Positions 9,646-18,237 of a stretch of 64,000 nt of DNA are shown piece after piece; within the stretch, counting starts at the first letter, position 1, and the number at the start of each line of letters is the position of its first letter. This DNA is from CAZQHK01 sp964593455 (GTDB taxonomy: Bacteria; Muiribacteriota; CAYSPT01): assembly GCA_964593455.1 (NCBI GenBank), contig CAZQHK010000005.1:1-64000 (forward strand), written 5' to 3'. The notes beneath the pieces are model-generated. The model was not told the DNA's origin. It was given only the letters and a program-made list of their open reading frames with translations, and made no database searches. The position numbers were made by a program, and so were the translations under genes.

Positions 9646-10164
9646 TCATACCTGGCGGCGGCGGATAGACTCAAGCACTTCACGTGTCAACGGGAGAACC
9701 GAGTAGAGGTTTTCGGCTATATCGTGAAGCGTGTGGTCCAGTTTCGGGATGGGCACGAACATGACATCGATCCCCAGGGTAGAGATGGCGCGGTAGAAAA
9801 GTTCCGTCCGTTTCCTGAGCCGGAGCCTCCCTTTGTACGGGAACCAGAGCGTGTTCTCGGGAGCCATTATAAAGTAGAGAAAACGGTGTTTGGGGAACAG
9901 GGACCGGAGCGGTTTGAACAGGGTTTGGTGAACATTGTGTTTCACCTTTTCCTCCAGGCCGGCCGTCTTCCCCTTGAGCCAGGCGTTAATGCTCAGCTGG
10001 TTGGTGGTACCCCGGGTACTGACCTCGGCGATAATCAGCTGCTTGTAGCCGTTGAAATACAGGTAGGCAATCCCGTCTATCTCAGTGGTTATGAGACCGT
10101 ATTTCTCCTGTTGATACTCTGAGCGCGGCGAGTTTGACGTTTCTTGCGGACTATGCCCGATCAC
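9646..10164 (-). CDS. Unknown 172-residue protein, possibly nuclease-fold
   Basis: I do not recognise the family. The soluble protein has a central pattern, E28-x-D30, then a hydrophobic strand and E47-V-S49 (IIAEVSTRG). This loosely recalls the PD-(D/E)XK nuclease core with the lysine replaced by serine. The rest is basic and helical. The start is a GTG at 10164 with no clear ribosome site, so the true start may differ. It lies between nrdD and thyX on the same strand and may be co-transcribed with thyX. Confidence 0.5.
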   Translation of the reverse strand: MIGHSPQETSNSPRSEYQQEKYGLITTEIDGIAYLYFNGYKQLIIAEVSTRGTTNQLSINAWLKGKTAGLEEKVKHNVHQTLFKPLRSLFPKHRFLYFIMAPENTLWFPYKGRLRLRKRTELFYRAISTLGIDVMFVPIPKLDHTLHDIAENLYSVLPLTREVLESIRRRQV

Positions 10165-10225
10165 CCATTTCCGCTGTAAAAACTATAGACAGAGCATACC
10201 ACCGTCCGGTAATGACACCAAGAGA

Positions 10226-10259
10226 GCCTCACAGCAAGAAGCGTAGAAAGGAAGGTGGA
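10226..10259 (+). repeat. Short copy of dispersed intergenic repeat (copy A)
   Basis: This stretch matches the 3' part of the repeat at 29160-29227 at most positions, including the core GCGTAGAAAGGAAG. It sits in the 95-base space between thyX and the unknown gene. Confidence 0.45.
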
Positions 10260-10898
10260 TTATTCAGAAAAGGTGCGGTGGATATCCTCGAAGATACTTG
10301 GAGCGTGATCGTAGAGTATCTGGAGAATATCCATGGCGGCCGACCTTATCTCCCACTGGGCGTGACGGTCGCATCTGAGCGCCAGGAAGTGGCGCCAGGA
10401 ACGGAAGTTCATTCCTACGATAATAGTGTTTCTGACGGCGTTCGGCAGGACGAACCGGGCATCCTGCTTGGAAATTCCCCGGTCAAGCAGAGCCTGGTAG
10501 CAACTCCGGCAGCCATCCAGAGCCGCCTGGTAGAGTTCCAGCGTTTCCTGGTTTTCGGCAATTTTCGGAGGGACAACATACGTGCGGTCATTGGTGATTT
10601 TCACATACCGTTGGCTTTCCTGGGCATAACTGGCCATGCGGTGACGCACCAGTTGGTGGGTAAAAGCCCTGGACCCTTCGATACTGAAGGTGGCAAAGGC
10701 AAACTCAAGACAGGAATGGTGACCTTTGCCGATCAATTTTTTGATAAAGATCCGCCGGGACCCGTCACCCGGTTCTTTCGGTGCCGACTGCCAGCAGTTG
10801 CGGTAGGCGGTCTCGACTACCTCCTCAGCCTTCGGTGTAATGGAGACGAGTTGTACTTCCGGCTTCCAGTTCGGCCGGGGCGATTGTCCGCTCATCAC
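10260..10898 (-). CDS. thyX: Flavin-dependent thymidylate synthase
   Basis: The 212-residue enzyme methylates dUMP to dTMP using methylene-tetrahydrofolate, FAD and NADPH. The ThyX signature RHRxxSxxxxSxR is present as RHRMASYAQESQR (R85-R97). The first 13 residues overlap the 3' end of the dCMP deaminase gene in another frame. The start pair GTG-ATG at 10898/10895 is preceded by AGGGGGGAT inside that gene, so the two are translationally linked. The neighbour supplies its substrate, dUMP. Confidence 0.93.
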   Translation of the reverse strand: MMSGQSPRPNWKPEVQLVSITPKAEEVVETAYRNCWQSAPKEPGDGSRRIFIKKLIGKGHHSCLEFAFATFSIEGSRAFTHQLVRHRMASYAQESQRYVKITNDRTYVVPPKIAENQETLELYQAALDGCRSCYQALLDRGISKQDARFVLPNAVRNTIIVGMNFRSWRHFLALRCDRHAQWEIRSAAMDILQILYDHAPSIFEDIHRTFSE

Positions 10899-11382
10899 GT
10901 ATCCCCCCTTCTCTCAAGGCTTGCCCGACAACCTTTTGAGTGTAAACATGGAGTTTAACTCCAGCCGTTTGCAGGATGTTTTCGGCAAACTCGTCCGGAT
11001 ACCCACCGCCAAAGACCACTCTTGCTATACCCACCGAGGCAATCAGACGGGCACAGATAGAACACGGCAGATAGGTCGTGTACATAGTGGTGCCCTGGAT
11101 CGATTGTCCGCCCAGGATGGCTACCTGAAGGATGGCGTTCATCTCGGCGTGAAGCCCCCGGCAGATTTCATGCCGTTCTCCGGAGGGAACTCCCAACTGC
11201 TCCCGAAGGCAGCCGGCCTCATCGCAGTGTTTGAATCCCGGTGGCGTACCGTTGTAGCTGGCGGAGATCATTCGGTTGTCTTTAACCACCACTGCTCCCA
11301 CCTGGCGCCGGAGACAGGTGGAACGCTTACGCATCAGTTCGGCCGTGTCCATGAAAGTCTCATCCCAATCCGGCCTTATCAT
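10825..11382 (-). CDS. dCMP deaminase (ComEB-type)
   Basis: The 185-residue zinc enzyme converts dCMP to dUMP for thymidylate synthesis. The zinc ligands and catalytic glutamate are H78-A-E80 (HAEMNAI) and C107/C110 (PCSIC). A long insertion with extra Cys and His residues between residues 50 and 75 is typical of the ComEB/DctD group. GTGGAG precedes the ATG by about 10 bases. The 3' end overlaps thyX by 74 bases, which couples the two consecutive steps. Confidence 0.93.
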   Translation of the reverse strand: MIRPDWDETFMDTAELMRKRSTCLRRQVGAVVVKDNRMISASYNGTPPGFKHCDEAGCLREQLGVPSGERHEICRGLHAEMNAILQVAILGGQSIQGTTMYTTYLPCSICARLIASVGIARVVFGGGYPDEFAENILQTAGVKLHVYTQKVVGQALREGGIRDERTIAPAELEAGSTTRLHYTEG

Positions 11383-11486
11383 TTTAGATCACTCCACTTT
11401 CCTGCTTGAGGTTCAAAACGAAGTTGCAGACAAGGCGGTCATTCTACCGGCTCGAGGCTGTAAGGTCAATAGGTTGAAGCAGATTA

Positions 11487-12470
11487 TTATTCGGAAAGAT
11501 TCATCGTTTCGGCACACTGGCCGAATATGGTTTCGGCGGTCTTCTTGTTACGATGCTGGATGACCATGAGCACGATCCCTTTTTTCAGTGGTATCCAGAC
11601 GGTAACATTATGGAGATTTAAAAAACCGGTCTCTATCATGCTCGTAACAATCTTCGCCTTAAGACCGCCCACGATACCGTCTACCACTTTATCCAGTTGG
11701 TGCCCCTGTTCCTTGAGCTGATCACCGTATGCCGAGATCATGAGTTCCAGGAAAGCCGTCCGGTCATCAGCCTTTTCCAGCCCTTCGTCAAAGGGTATGG
11801 CGCTGATGATTACCGCCCGGATATCCAGAGTCTTGTTTTTCAGCAATTGACGGCGGGAGCACTCGTATTGTTCTTCCCGGGCGGGCCGCTTGAGCCATTT
11901 CCAGCCTTCCGGAAGCGGCAGCTCCAGCGTACAGACGGCGTTTTTGAAGGTGAGCGGACCCGGGCTGGAGATCTTTTCGAAAGCGGCCCGGTTGGTGGCG
12001 AGATTCGCTTTTACCTCTGTAACAAAATCCTCGTCGCATTCCTGTTCGGCTTTGGCCAACAATGTTTCCGTTCCATCGAAAAACAGCGAGATGGTATAGA
12101 TGTCGAACAACTGTTTGTAGGTATCCTGGCGCGCGGCGGCCATGTTGTCGATGGGCGAATCGGCGCCTTCAGTGTCACGAAGCGCCTGCAGGTAATATCG
12201 AATGGCCAGGACGCCGCTATTGGATTGATGAAGAATGGCTCCCATGAGGTAGTTGGGGAGAAACGAATCGGGATGGGACATCAGAATGGGGGCCAGGACC
12301 CGGTAGGCGTCCTGACATTTGCCCTCGTTATTAAGTGTTTCGGCCTTTTGCATGGCCACCGCTTCCCGGGCAGTCAATGGTTCTCCCCGGACCGCATCAC
12401 TATGCCCGGCAGCCAGGAAGGCAGCCAGAACAAACAACACCAGTACACAAACGACCCGTCCGGTCTCCAT
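11487..12470 (-). CDS. Exported protein with TPR-like N-terminal half
   Basis: The 327-residue product begins with a signal peptide (about 1-26). Helical repeats of TPR type cover about residues 34-110 (one reads KCQDAYRVLAPILMSHPD). The C-terminal 150 residues form an alpha/beta region, starting near LPLPEGWKW, that I do not recognise. A perfect AAGGAGGAT site lies before the ATG. Periplasmic location is inferred. The protein at 13849-14802 has a similar plan (signal peptide plus helical repeats) but no evident sequence match. Confidence 0.6.
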   Translation of the reverse strand: METGRVVCVLVLFVLAAFLAAGHSDAVRGEPLTAREAVAMQKAETLNNEGKCQDAYRVLAPILMSHPDSFLPNYLMGAILHQSNSGVLAIRYYLQALRDTEGADSPIDNMAAARQDTYKQLFDIYTISLFFDGTETLLAKAEQECDEDFVTEVKANLATNRAAFEKISSPGPLTFKNAVCTLELPLPEGWKWLKRPAREEQYECSRRQLLKNKTLDIRAVIISAIPFDEGLEKADDRTAFLELMISAYGDQLKEQGHQLDKVVDGIVGGLKAKIVTSMIETGFLNLHNVTVWIPLKKGIVLMVIQHRNKKTAETIFGQCAETMNLSE

Positions 12471-12621
12471 GTGAATATCCTCCTTAACCTTACAGCGGCA
12501 GTCGTAACTCCTGAGAATACGGCAGTTGTTCTGCTCTTTTGATTATTTTCATTGTACCGTATCGGCAATCATTTTTCAGCAATTCTATCTCCCGAACCTC
12601 TCCTGTTTTGCCGCAGGCCGT

Positions 12622-12650
12622 TTGCCTTGGCCATATTGGACTGATACAAT
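12622..12650 (+). promoter_or_regulatory. Promoter abutting the radical SAM gene (leaderless type)
   Basis: TTGCCT at 12622-12627, a 17-base spacer and TACAAT at 12645-12650. The -10 box ends 7 bases before the ATG at 12658, so the transcript would start at or next to the start codon. Confidence 0.6.
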
Positions 12651-12657
12651 TATCTTT

Positions 12658-13728
12658 ATGGATCTTAGTGAAATGACCAAAAAAGAAGCGCTCCGAGCGG
12701 TGGAAGCCATCATCTTCAAATCGGAGAATAAAGAAGATCTAACCCTGCAGGAGATGTATTTTCTGGACCAGATCTCGTACCGGGTCCAGGAAAAGTTTAT
12801 CGCCGAAATCAGAGCCCGCCAGGAGAAGATTCCCGGCCTGGATCGCGGCGAACTCGGTTACCTGGGGACCTGGGGAGGGGAGCTCACGCCGGGTTGTAAA
12901 AAATGCCTGGAACACTATTTTCACGCCATCCGTTCCGTGACCTCGTGTAATCTGCGTTGTCCATTCTGCTACTACGCCAACAAACACGACCAGCAGTCGC
13001 CGCTCAATGACGACCATTTCACTATCGCCACCAACATGGTCCTGACCAGTAGGGACATCAAGCTCATGCTCAACAAGGCCATGCGGGGAGGCGGAAAACT
13101 GAGAAGTATCGCCTGGGTCTGGTACGAACCTTTCACCCGTTTTGAAAAGCATCCCGAGATCGTTCGGTACATCCATGACCAGGGTATCTACCAACACCTG
13201 TATACTAACGGCACCCTGTGCACCCGCGAAAACCTGAAAGAACTGGCGGAGGCCGGACTGGAAGAAATCCGGTTCAACCTGGCCGCCACCATGTGCGCAG
13301 ACCGGATTATTAACGCTATGGCAACTGCCCGGGAGTTTTTCCCGTACGTCTGCGTGGAATCGCCCATGTTCAAGGAATATTTTACCCATTTCGTGAAAAA
13401 ACGCGACCAGATACTCGCTTCCGGCGTGGACCACATCCACTGCGCCGAACTACACCTGAATCAGCATAACGCGGCCAACTTCGCACACGAGGACTGGTAC
13501 CAGTACAAAAACGGGTATGTGTCGCCCATGTCAAGCCGGCGTTTTACCTATGACTTGATGGACATCGCGGTGGAAGAAAACTGGAAAAACGTGGTCATCC
13601 ATGACTGCTCCAACGAGGTCAAGTTCTACCGGGGAGTTTCGCGGGAACAGTTCGGGAAAATCGCCTACTACGAGGAGATGGGTATGCCCTTCGTGTGGTT
13701 CAAGCTGGCCCTGATGAAGTACGTGTAA
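12658..13728 (+). CDS. Radical SAM protein with an extra upstream CxxC
   Basis: The 356-residue protein has the radical SAM cluster motif CNLRCPFC (C97, C101, C104). A second pair, C80-K-K-C83, lies 14 residues earlier after GTWGGELTPG. The first 60 residues are helical. No SPASM or other C-terminal cluster domain was found. I cannot name the reaction. I chose ATG at 12658: no ribosome site precedes it, but a promoter ends 7 bases upstream, which fits leaderless translation and excludes longer starts. Confidence 0.7.
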   Translation: MDLSEMTKKEALRAVEAIIFKSENKEDLTLQEMYFLDQISYRVQEKFIAEIRARQEKIPGLDRGELGYLGTWGGELTPGCKKCLEHYFHAIRSVTSCNLRCPFCYYANKHDQQSPLNDDHFTIATNMVLTSRDIKLMLNKAMRGGGKLRSIAWVWYEPFTRFEKHPEIVRYIHDQGIYQHLYTNGTLCTRENLKELAEAGLEEIRFNLAATMCADRIINAMATAREFFPYVCVESPMFKEYFTHFVKKRDQILASGVDHIHCAELHLNQHNAANFAHEDWYQYKNGYVSPMSSRRFTYDLMDIAVEENWKNVVIHDCSNEVKFYRGVSREQFGKIAYYEEMGMPFVWFKLALMKYV

Positions 13729-13848
13729 TAAAAATAGATGTAACTTATTTCAAACATTTTTTGCAGCCGTAAGGTAATACCTGGTGAAACAGCCATGGCC
13801 GGATTATGCGCGGTGATGAGAACGGTAATGGTAAAGGGGAGATAACAT

Positions 13849-14802
13849 ATGCGCAATTCTAGATTTCTGCTCTGTATGTCGTGTTTGTTCACTGTTCTGG
13901 TGGTATTGTTCTCTACGCCGGTACGGGGTCAGAACTCCGAGCCCGAGACAACCGCCCAGAACGCCGTGACCATGTTCCGGGCCAACACTCTATTCAAACG
14001 CGGCGCTTTTCTTGAAGCCGCCGGGCTTTACAGGAGCGTCGAGACCGACGACGCGGGCACGGCTTTCGAAGCCGCCCTGGGCGAAATGACCAGCCTGGTG
14101 GAAGAAGCAGCCCGGTTCAAAGAACGGGAACGGTATGAGGAAGCCCTGGAGTTATTTTCCCAGGCGCTCGAACTCCTCGATATTCTCAGGGACATGGACA
14201 CTTCGTTTATGCCTTCGACAGGCTCTAATTTCATCTTCACCGAATTCTTCATCAGCACTTACTTACGCCAGGTGGCGGAGTCTCTCCGGTTTAATATCGC
14301 CGACAGCTTCCAGGCGCTGGGCGCTCTGGCGGGGGAAAATATCGATGAACGGGTAGACTATTTCAACGAGTCGTTGGAGTTTGCCACCTTCGCCCAGGAA
14401 CAAAACGCTCAAGCCCAGATAACCGCGTGCGGAGTATTGGCAGCCAATCGACTGGCTCTCGAGAAAGAGCTCAAGGAAGCCTCGCGTATGTTCGCCGATC
14501 TTTCCGGAGACGCGAACCCGGTACAGCAGGAGTCCACCGCCATCCGGGCAGACCGGCTGGAGCTTTACCACGAGGTAGCGCGAAAGCTTAAAGACATTAA
14601 ACAAGACCTCGAAAATCTCTGTTCCTCGGAGGAGCAGGACGGCTGTGCGAATGAAGGACTGGTAAAGGCCCTGAAAAAGTTCTTCGACTTTCTCGGAGAC
14701 TTGTTTTTAAACGAATCTGACGGGCCGCCTGCCGGAGACGAGGGACCGGACCATCCGGACACGGAGATTCCTGACCTGAAAATGCCGGATTCCGACCGGT
14801 AA
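13849..14802 (+). CDS. Exported helical-repeat (TPR-like) protein
   Basis: The 317-residue product has a signal peptide (about 1-27, ending VRG) and helical repeats from about 40 to 270. Segments such as YEEALELFSQALELLD are typical of TPR helices. An acidic, proline-rich tail (about 285-317) may lie outside the folded part. AAGGGGAGAT lies before the ATG. A periplasmic scaffold or assembly role is inferred only. The next gene, miaA, has its own promoter. Confidence 0.6.
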   Translation: MRNSRFLLCMSCLFTVLVVLFSTPVRGQNSEPETTAQNAVTMFRANTLFKRGAFLEAAGLYRSVETDDAGTAFEAALGEMTSLVEEAARFKERERYEEALELFSQALELLDILRDMDTSFMPSTGSNFIFTEFFISTYLRQVAESLRFNIADSFQALGALAGENIDERVDYFNESLEFATFAQEQNAQAQITACGVLAANRLALEKELKEASRMFADLSGDANPVQQESTAIRADRLELYHEVARKLKDIKQDLENLCSSEEQDGCANEGLVKALKKFFDFLGDLFLNESDGPPAGDEGPDHPDTEIPDLKMPDSDR

Positions 14803-14824
14803 CGTTCCCTGACCCCTCGCCGTT

Positions 14825-14853
14825 TTGACTGCCCCGGACCGTGATGTTATACT
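14825..14853 (+). promoter_or_regulatory. Near-consensus promoter directly before miaA
   Basis: TTGACT at 14825-14830, a 17-base spacer and TATACT at 14848-14853. The ATG is at 14863, so the mRNA leader can be no longer than a few bases. Confidence 0.7.
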
Positions 14854-14862
14854 CTGCCCGCC

Positions 14863-15843
14863 ATGGTTACGCCCGGTGAAAAAAAACTGGAATCAAACTT
14901 CAATCTACTGGTTATCCTGGGTCCGACCGCTTCGGGAAAAACGCGCCTGGGCGTGGAAGCGGCCCGGGCGTTTGACGGCGAGATCATCTCCGCGGACTCC
15001 CGGCAGGTGTACCGCGGGATGGACATCGGCACCGGCAAGGACCTGGCCGAGTACGGAGACGTGCCGTACCATCTGATCGACATCGTCGATCCCGGCAACG
15101 AGTTCAACCTGTTCCAGTACCAACGGCGGTTCTTCGAAGCGTTTGGCGACATCCGCGCTCGTGGTAAACTACCGGTGATGGTAGGCGGCACCGGGCTTTA
15201 TATCGAGGCAGTGCTTCACCGCTACGAGATGGTGGAAGCGCCTGAGAACATCGAACTTAGAAAAGAACTGGAGAGTTTATCCCACGATGACTTGATTGCC
15301 CGGTTGCTCCGGTTAAAACCCGACCAGCATAACGTAACAGATTTGAAGAGCCGTAACCGGCTTATCAGGGCGCTTGAAGTTGAAACCGCCAAAGCGCAGG
15401 CAGGACTGAAAGACGAAGAACGGCCCGGCTCACGCCCGGATCAACACAATCACAACTCCCCTGTTTTTCCCGACCTCCACCCCGCCGTGTTCGGTCTCAA
15501 ATGGAACCGTCAACTTTTGCGCCGGCGGATTACCGCCCGGTTAAAAGAGCGTCTCGACCAGGGAATGATCGAGGAGGTCAAGCGGCTGCTTTTAGAAGGG
15601 GTAGCGCCCGAAACGCTTGATCTTTACGGTCTGGAGTACCGCTTCGTCGCCCGTTTTCTCACGGGTAAACTTAACCGGAACGACATGTTCCAGAAACTCA
15701 ATAGCGCCATCCACCGGTTCGCCAAACGGCAGGAGACCTGGTTTCGCCGGATGGAGCGCTGCGGGACGATGATCACCTGGCTTGAGGGTGACGGGGATCC
15801 GTTGGCGGAACTGTTGAAAGTGGTGGAGTCTCAGCGAGATTGA
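14863..15843 (+). CDS. miaA: tRNA dimethylallyltransferase
   Basis: This 326-residue enzyme adds an isopentenyl group to A37 of tRNAs that read codons starting with U. The P-loop is GPTASGKT (20-27). The conserved ISADSRQVYRGMDIGTGK and VGGTGLYIEA blocks follow. The length is normal for the family. No ribosome site is present. A strong promoter ends 9 bases before the ATG, and there is no nearby downstream Met before the P-loop, so a leaderless or near-leaderless mRNA is likely. Confidence 0.93.
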   Translation: MVTPGEKKLESNFNLLVILGPTASGKTRLGVEAARAFDGEIISADSRQVYRGMDIGTGKDLAEYGDVPYHLIDIVDPGNEFNLFQYQRRFFEAFGDIRARGKLPVMVGGTGLYIEAVLHRYEMVEAPENIELRKELESLSHDDLIARLLRLKPDQHNVTDLKSRNRLIRALEVETAKAQAGLKDEERPGSRPDQHNHNSPVFPDLHPAVFGLKWNRQLLRRRITARLKERLDQGMIEEVKRLLLEGVAPETLDLYGLEYRFVARFLTGKLNRNDMFQKLNSAIHRFAKRQETWFRRMERCGTMITWLEGDGDPLAELLKVVESQRD

Positions 15844-15969
15844 GATGCTGTTCAGCACTCGTGACAAGAGGACTTAATCGTGATATAGTTGTTGTTCTCA
15901 GGAGGGGCTTTTTTTACAAACCATATGCAGCTAAAAACGGCTGGCTATATTTAGAAGGGACTGATTTAC

Positions 15970-17424
15970 ATGGCTCTGAGAGACTTTGAACCGAAATTGA
16001 TGTGGCGACAGTTCGAGAAGATTCTCACCATCCCGCGCGAGAGCGGGAAAGAAGAACAAATTATCGAGTACGTTATCGGCGAGGCCAACCGGTTCGGACT
16101 CGAGTACCGCCAGGACGAGATCGGCAATGTGATCATATCCAAGCCCGCCACGCCGGGACACGAGTCGAGCCCGGGGGTGGTGCTCCAGAGCCATCTCGAC
16201 ATGGTGTGCGAGAAAAACTCCGACGTGGATCACGATTTCACAAAAGACCCGATTCAAACAGAAATCAAGGACGGGTACCTGACCGCAGTGGGAACCACAC
16301 TCGGAGGAGACAATGGTATCGGAGTGGCTGCCCAACTGGCGGTGCTTGAAGATAAGGAACTGGTTCACGGCCCCCTGGAAACTCTTTTTACCGTAGACGA
16401 AGAAGCCGGCCTGGGCGGGGCTCGAGCGCTTTCTTCCGGGTTTGTCAAGGGACGTACACTCCTCAACCTTGACAGCGAGGAACTTGAGATTCTCTATGTA
16501 GGCTGTGCCGGCGGGATGGACACCAACGTGACCTTCAACCTGCCCCTGGAGAGCTGTCAGCCGGCCACCACCGGGCTCAAGATATCTGTCAAAGGTTTGC
16601 GGGGCGGCCACTCCGGCTGCGACATCGAGAAGTTCCGGGGTAACGCTGTCAAGCTCCTGACCCGCACTCTTTTCAGCCTGAACGAAACATTTCAAATCGG
16701 CTTAGCGGAGCTTCACGGAGGTAACCGGCGAAACGCCATTGCCCGCGAAGCACAGGCGGTCATATGCGTCACGAAAAATAACCTGGCAGCAATCAAACAG
16801 GCCGTGACTATCTGCGAAACCTGGTTCAAAGACGAGTACGGGACCGTGGAACCGGGTCTCACCGTCACAGCCGATGAAACAGATCTTCCGCCGGGCGTTT
16901 TTTACGGAGCGAACGCCAACCGGCTACTCGATTTCCTTATGGCCGCTCCTCATGGCGTGGCGGCTATGAGTCCCGACATCGAAGGTCTGGTGGAGACCTC
17001 TACCAACATGGCCTCAGTGAAAACCAGTAACGACATAGTCAAGATCCAGTTCATGACCCGGTCCAGTATAGATTCCGCTCTAAACATGGTGAGCGGTAGT
17101 ATCGCCGGCGCCGCACGCCTGGCGGGAGCCCACTTCAAGCACAGTGGCAAGTACAGCGGCTGGAAACCGAATATGAACTCCCGGATACTGAACACTACCG
17201 CCCGGGCCCACGAGAACGTTTTCGGATTCGCCCCGGAGATCAAGGCCATTCACGCCGGGCTGGAATGCGGCATCATCGGGCAGCAGATTCCCGATATGGA
17301 CATGGTCTCTTTCGGACCGCTGCTGGAAAATCCGCACTCCCCAGCCGAGCAGCTGCAGATCGATTCGGTGGAGAAGTTCTGGAAACTCATGGCGGAGACG
17401 CTGAGATTGCTGGCCGAGGCTTAA
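15970..17424 (+). CDS. pepD: Aminoacyl-histidine dipeptidase (M20 family, PepD)
   Basis: The 484-residue dizinc peptidase hydrolyses dipeptides such as Xaa-His. Metal ligands lie in LQSHLDMVCE (HxD), LGGDNGIG, VDEEAGLGG (the catalytic/ligand Glu pair) and near the C-terminus in a GLECG segment. A dimerisation lid begins at RGGHSG. AAGGGA precedes the ATG by about 10 bases. The length matches E. coli PepD. It is likely cytoplasmic, where it would process peptides imported by transporters such as the Opp system in this window. Confidence 0.9.
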   Translation: MALRDFEPKLMWRQFEKILTIPRESGKEEQIIEYVIGEANRFGLEYRQDEIGNVIISKPATPGHESSPGVVLQSHLDMVCEKNSDVDHDFTKDPIQTEIKDGYLTAVGTTLGGDNGIGVAAQLAVLEDKELVHGPLETLFTVDEEAGLGGARALSSGFVKGRTLLNLDSEELEILYVGCAGGMDTNVTFNLPLESCQPATTGLKISVKGLRGGHSGCDIEKFRGNAVKLLTRTLFSLNETFQIGLAELHGGNRRNAIAREAQAVICVTKNNLAAIKQAVTICETWFKDEYGTVEPGLTVTADETDLPPGVFYGANANRLLDFLMAAPHGVAAMSPDIEGLVETSTNMASVKTSNDIVKIQFMTRSSIDSALNMVSGSIAGAARLAGAHFKHSGKYSGWKPNMNSRILNTTARAHENVFGFAPEIKAIHAGLECGIIGQQIPDMDMVSFGPLLENPHSPAEQLQIDSVEKFWKLMAETLRLLAEA

Positions 17425-17454
17425 ATCCGCAAAGCGGAATACTTCGAAAGACTT

Positions 17455-17952
17455 CTATTGCCGCCCGAGTGAAAACGATGCCCGGCGCCTGGTCTGGTGC
17501 GAGTAAACTTCCACCGAGTCCTCGTCAATACCCATGATCTTGAACTGGCCGGCAACCTCGTCGCCGGGAGCCATCTCCCGCACCACACCGCTTTGCTCGA
17601 TGAGAGCCAACCGGTGAACGCTGTTGCCCACGATACACAGTATGTCCAGCTTAATTTCCTGGATAACGGGGGGTGAAACCGGAGGTTTTATACCCGGCTC
17701 GTCGATGGGAGGAGTAGGCTTTTCCCGTTTCATCCACCGGTGCACCATCGGGAAGAAGGGATCGTGTTCCCGGTGAGGCGGGTTGTAGACTGATACGGTC
17801 TGGTCCGGGGTTTCGGCATCACCATCAAAGTTTTCGTACCAGGCATCTTCATCTTCGTTTGTCACAGCCACCGCCGGCCCCATCCACATAACAATCACCA
17901 ACACCGCCACCAACCCGGCGATCATACGGACGAAACTGTTTCGAGTTTTCAT
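17455..17952 (-). CDS. PilP/GspC-like periplasmic protein
   Basis: The 165-residue product has an N-terminal membrane helix or signal peptide (about 6-30) and a proline-rich linker (about 70-100). The C-terminal beta domain recalls the PilP/GspC homology region: IVGNSVHRLALIEQSG, then MAPGDEVAGQFKIMGI. Such proteins bridge the inner-membrane platform and the secretin of pilus or secretion machines. I chose the ATG at 17952 because GGAGGTG sits 9 bases upstream; a GTG seven codons earlier lacks such a site. No pilus operon surrounds it. Confidence 0.55.
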   Translation of the reverse strand: MKTRNSFVRMIAGLVAVLVIVMWMGPAVAVTNEDEDAWYENFDGDAETPDQTVSVYNPPHREHDPFFPMVHRWMKREKPTPPIDEPGIKPPVSPPVIQEIKLDILCIVGNSVHRLALIEQSGVVREMAPGDEVAGQFKIMGIDEDSVEVYSHQTRRRASFSLGRQ

Positions 17953-18178
17953 CGCTTCAATCACCTCCGCCACTTACATACGTATTTTCCTCCGAATAGT
18001 GTTACGCCTGAAGCGAATACTCCAGGAGCGTTTCGAGTTCAGCGGGATTACCGGGGCCGCCATGCTGATCTGCACCATGCCTTTCACACCTTTATACAAC
18101 CATTCTTCAACTGAACATCGGGCAGTAGAAGTGTGAGAGATTCAGTTACCGGATTATCAGTTCCAATTAGTTGTCTGT

Positions 18179-18206
18179 TTGTCTATGCAGAAATGTGCGC
18201 TATAAT
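18179..18206 (+). promoter_or_regulatory. Promoter of the DEDD exonuclease-like gene
   Basis: TTGTCT at 18179-18184, a 16-base spacer and a perfect TATAAT at 18201-18206. It lies downstream of the first in-frame ATG codons, so it decides in favour of the TTG start at 18238. Confidence 0.6.
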
Positions 18207-18237
18207 CGCTTTTCGGAAACGGAGGTCGGACAGCAAC

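Noticed and set aside
10134..10958. 274-codon plus-strand frame across thyX
   Set aside because: ThyX and the dCMP deaminase on the minus strand have catalytic signatures; this frame has none.
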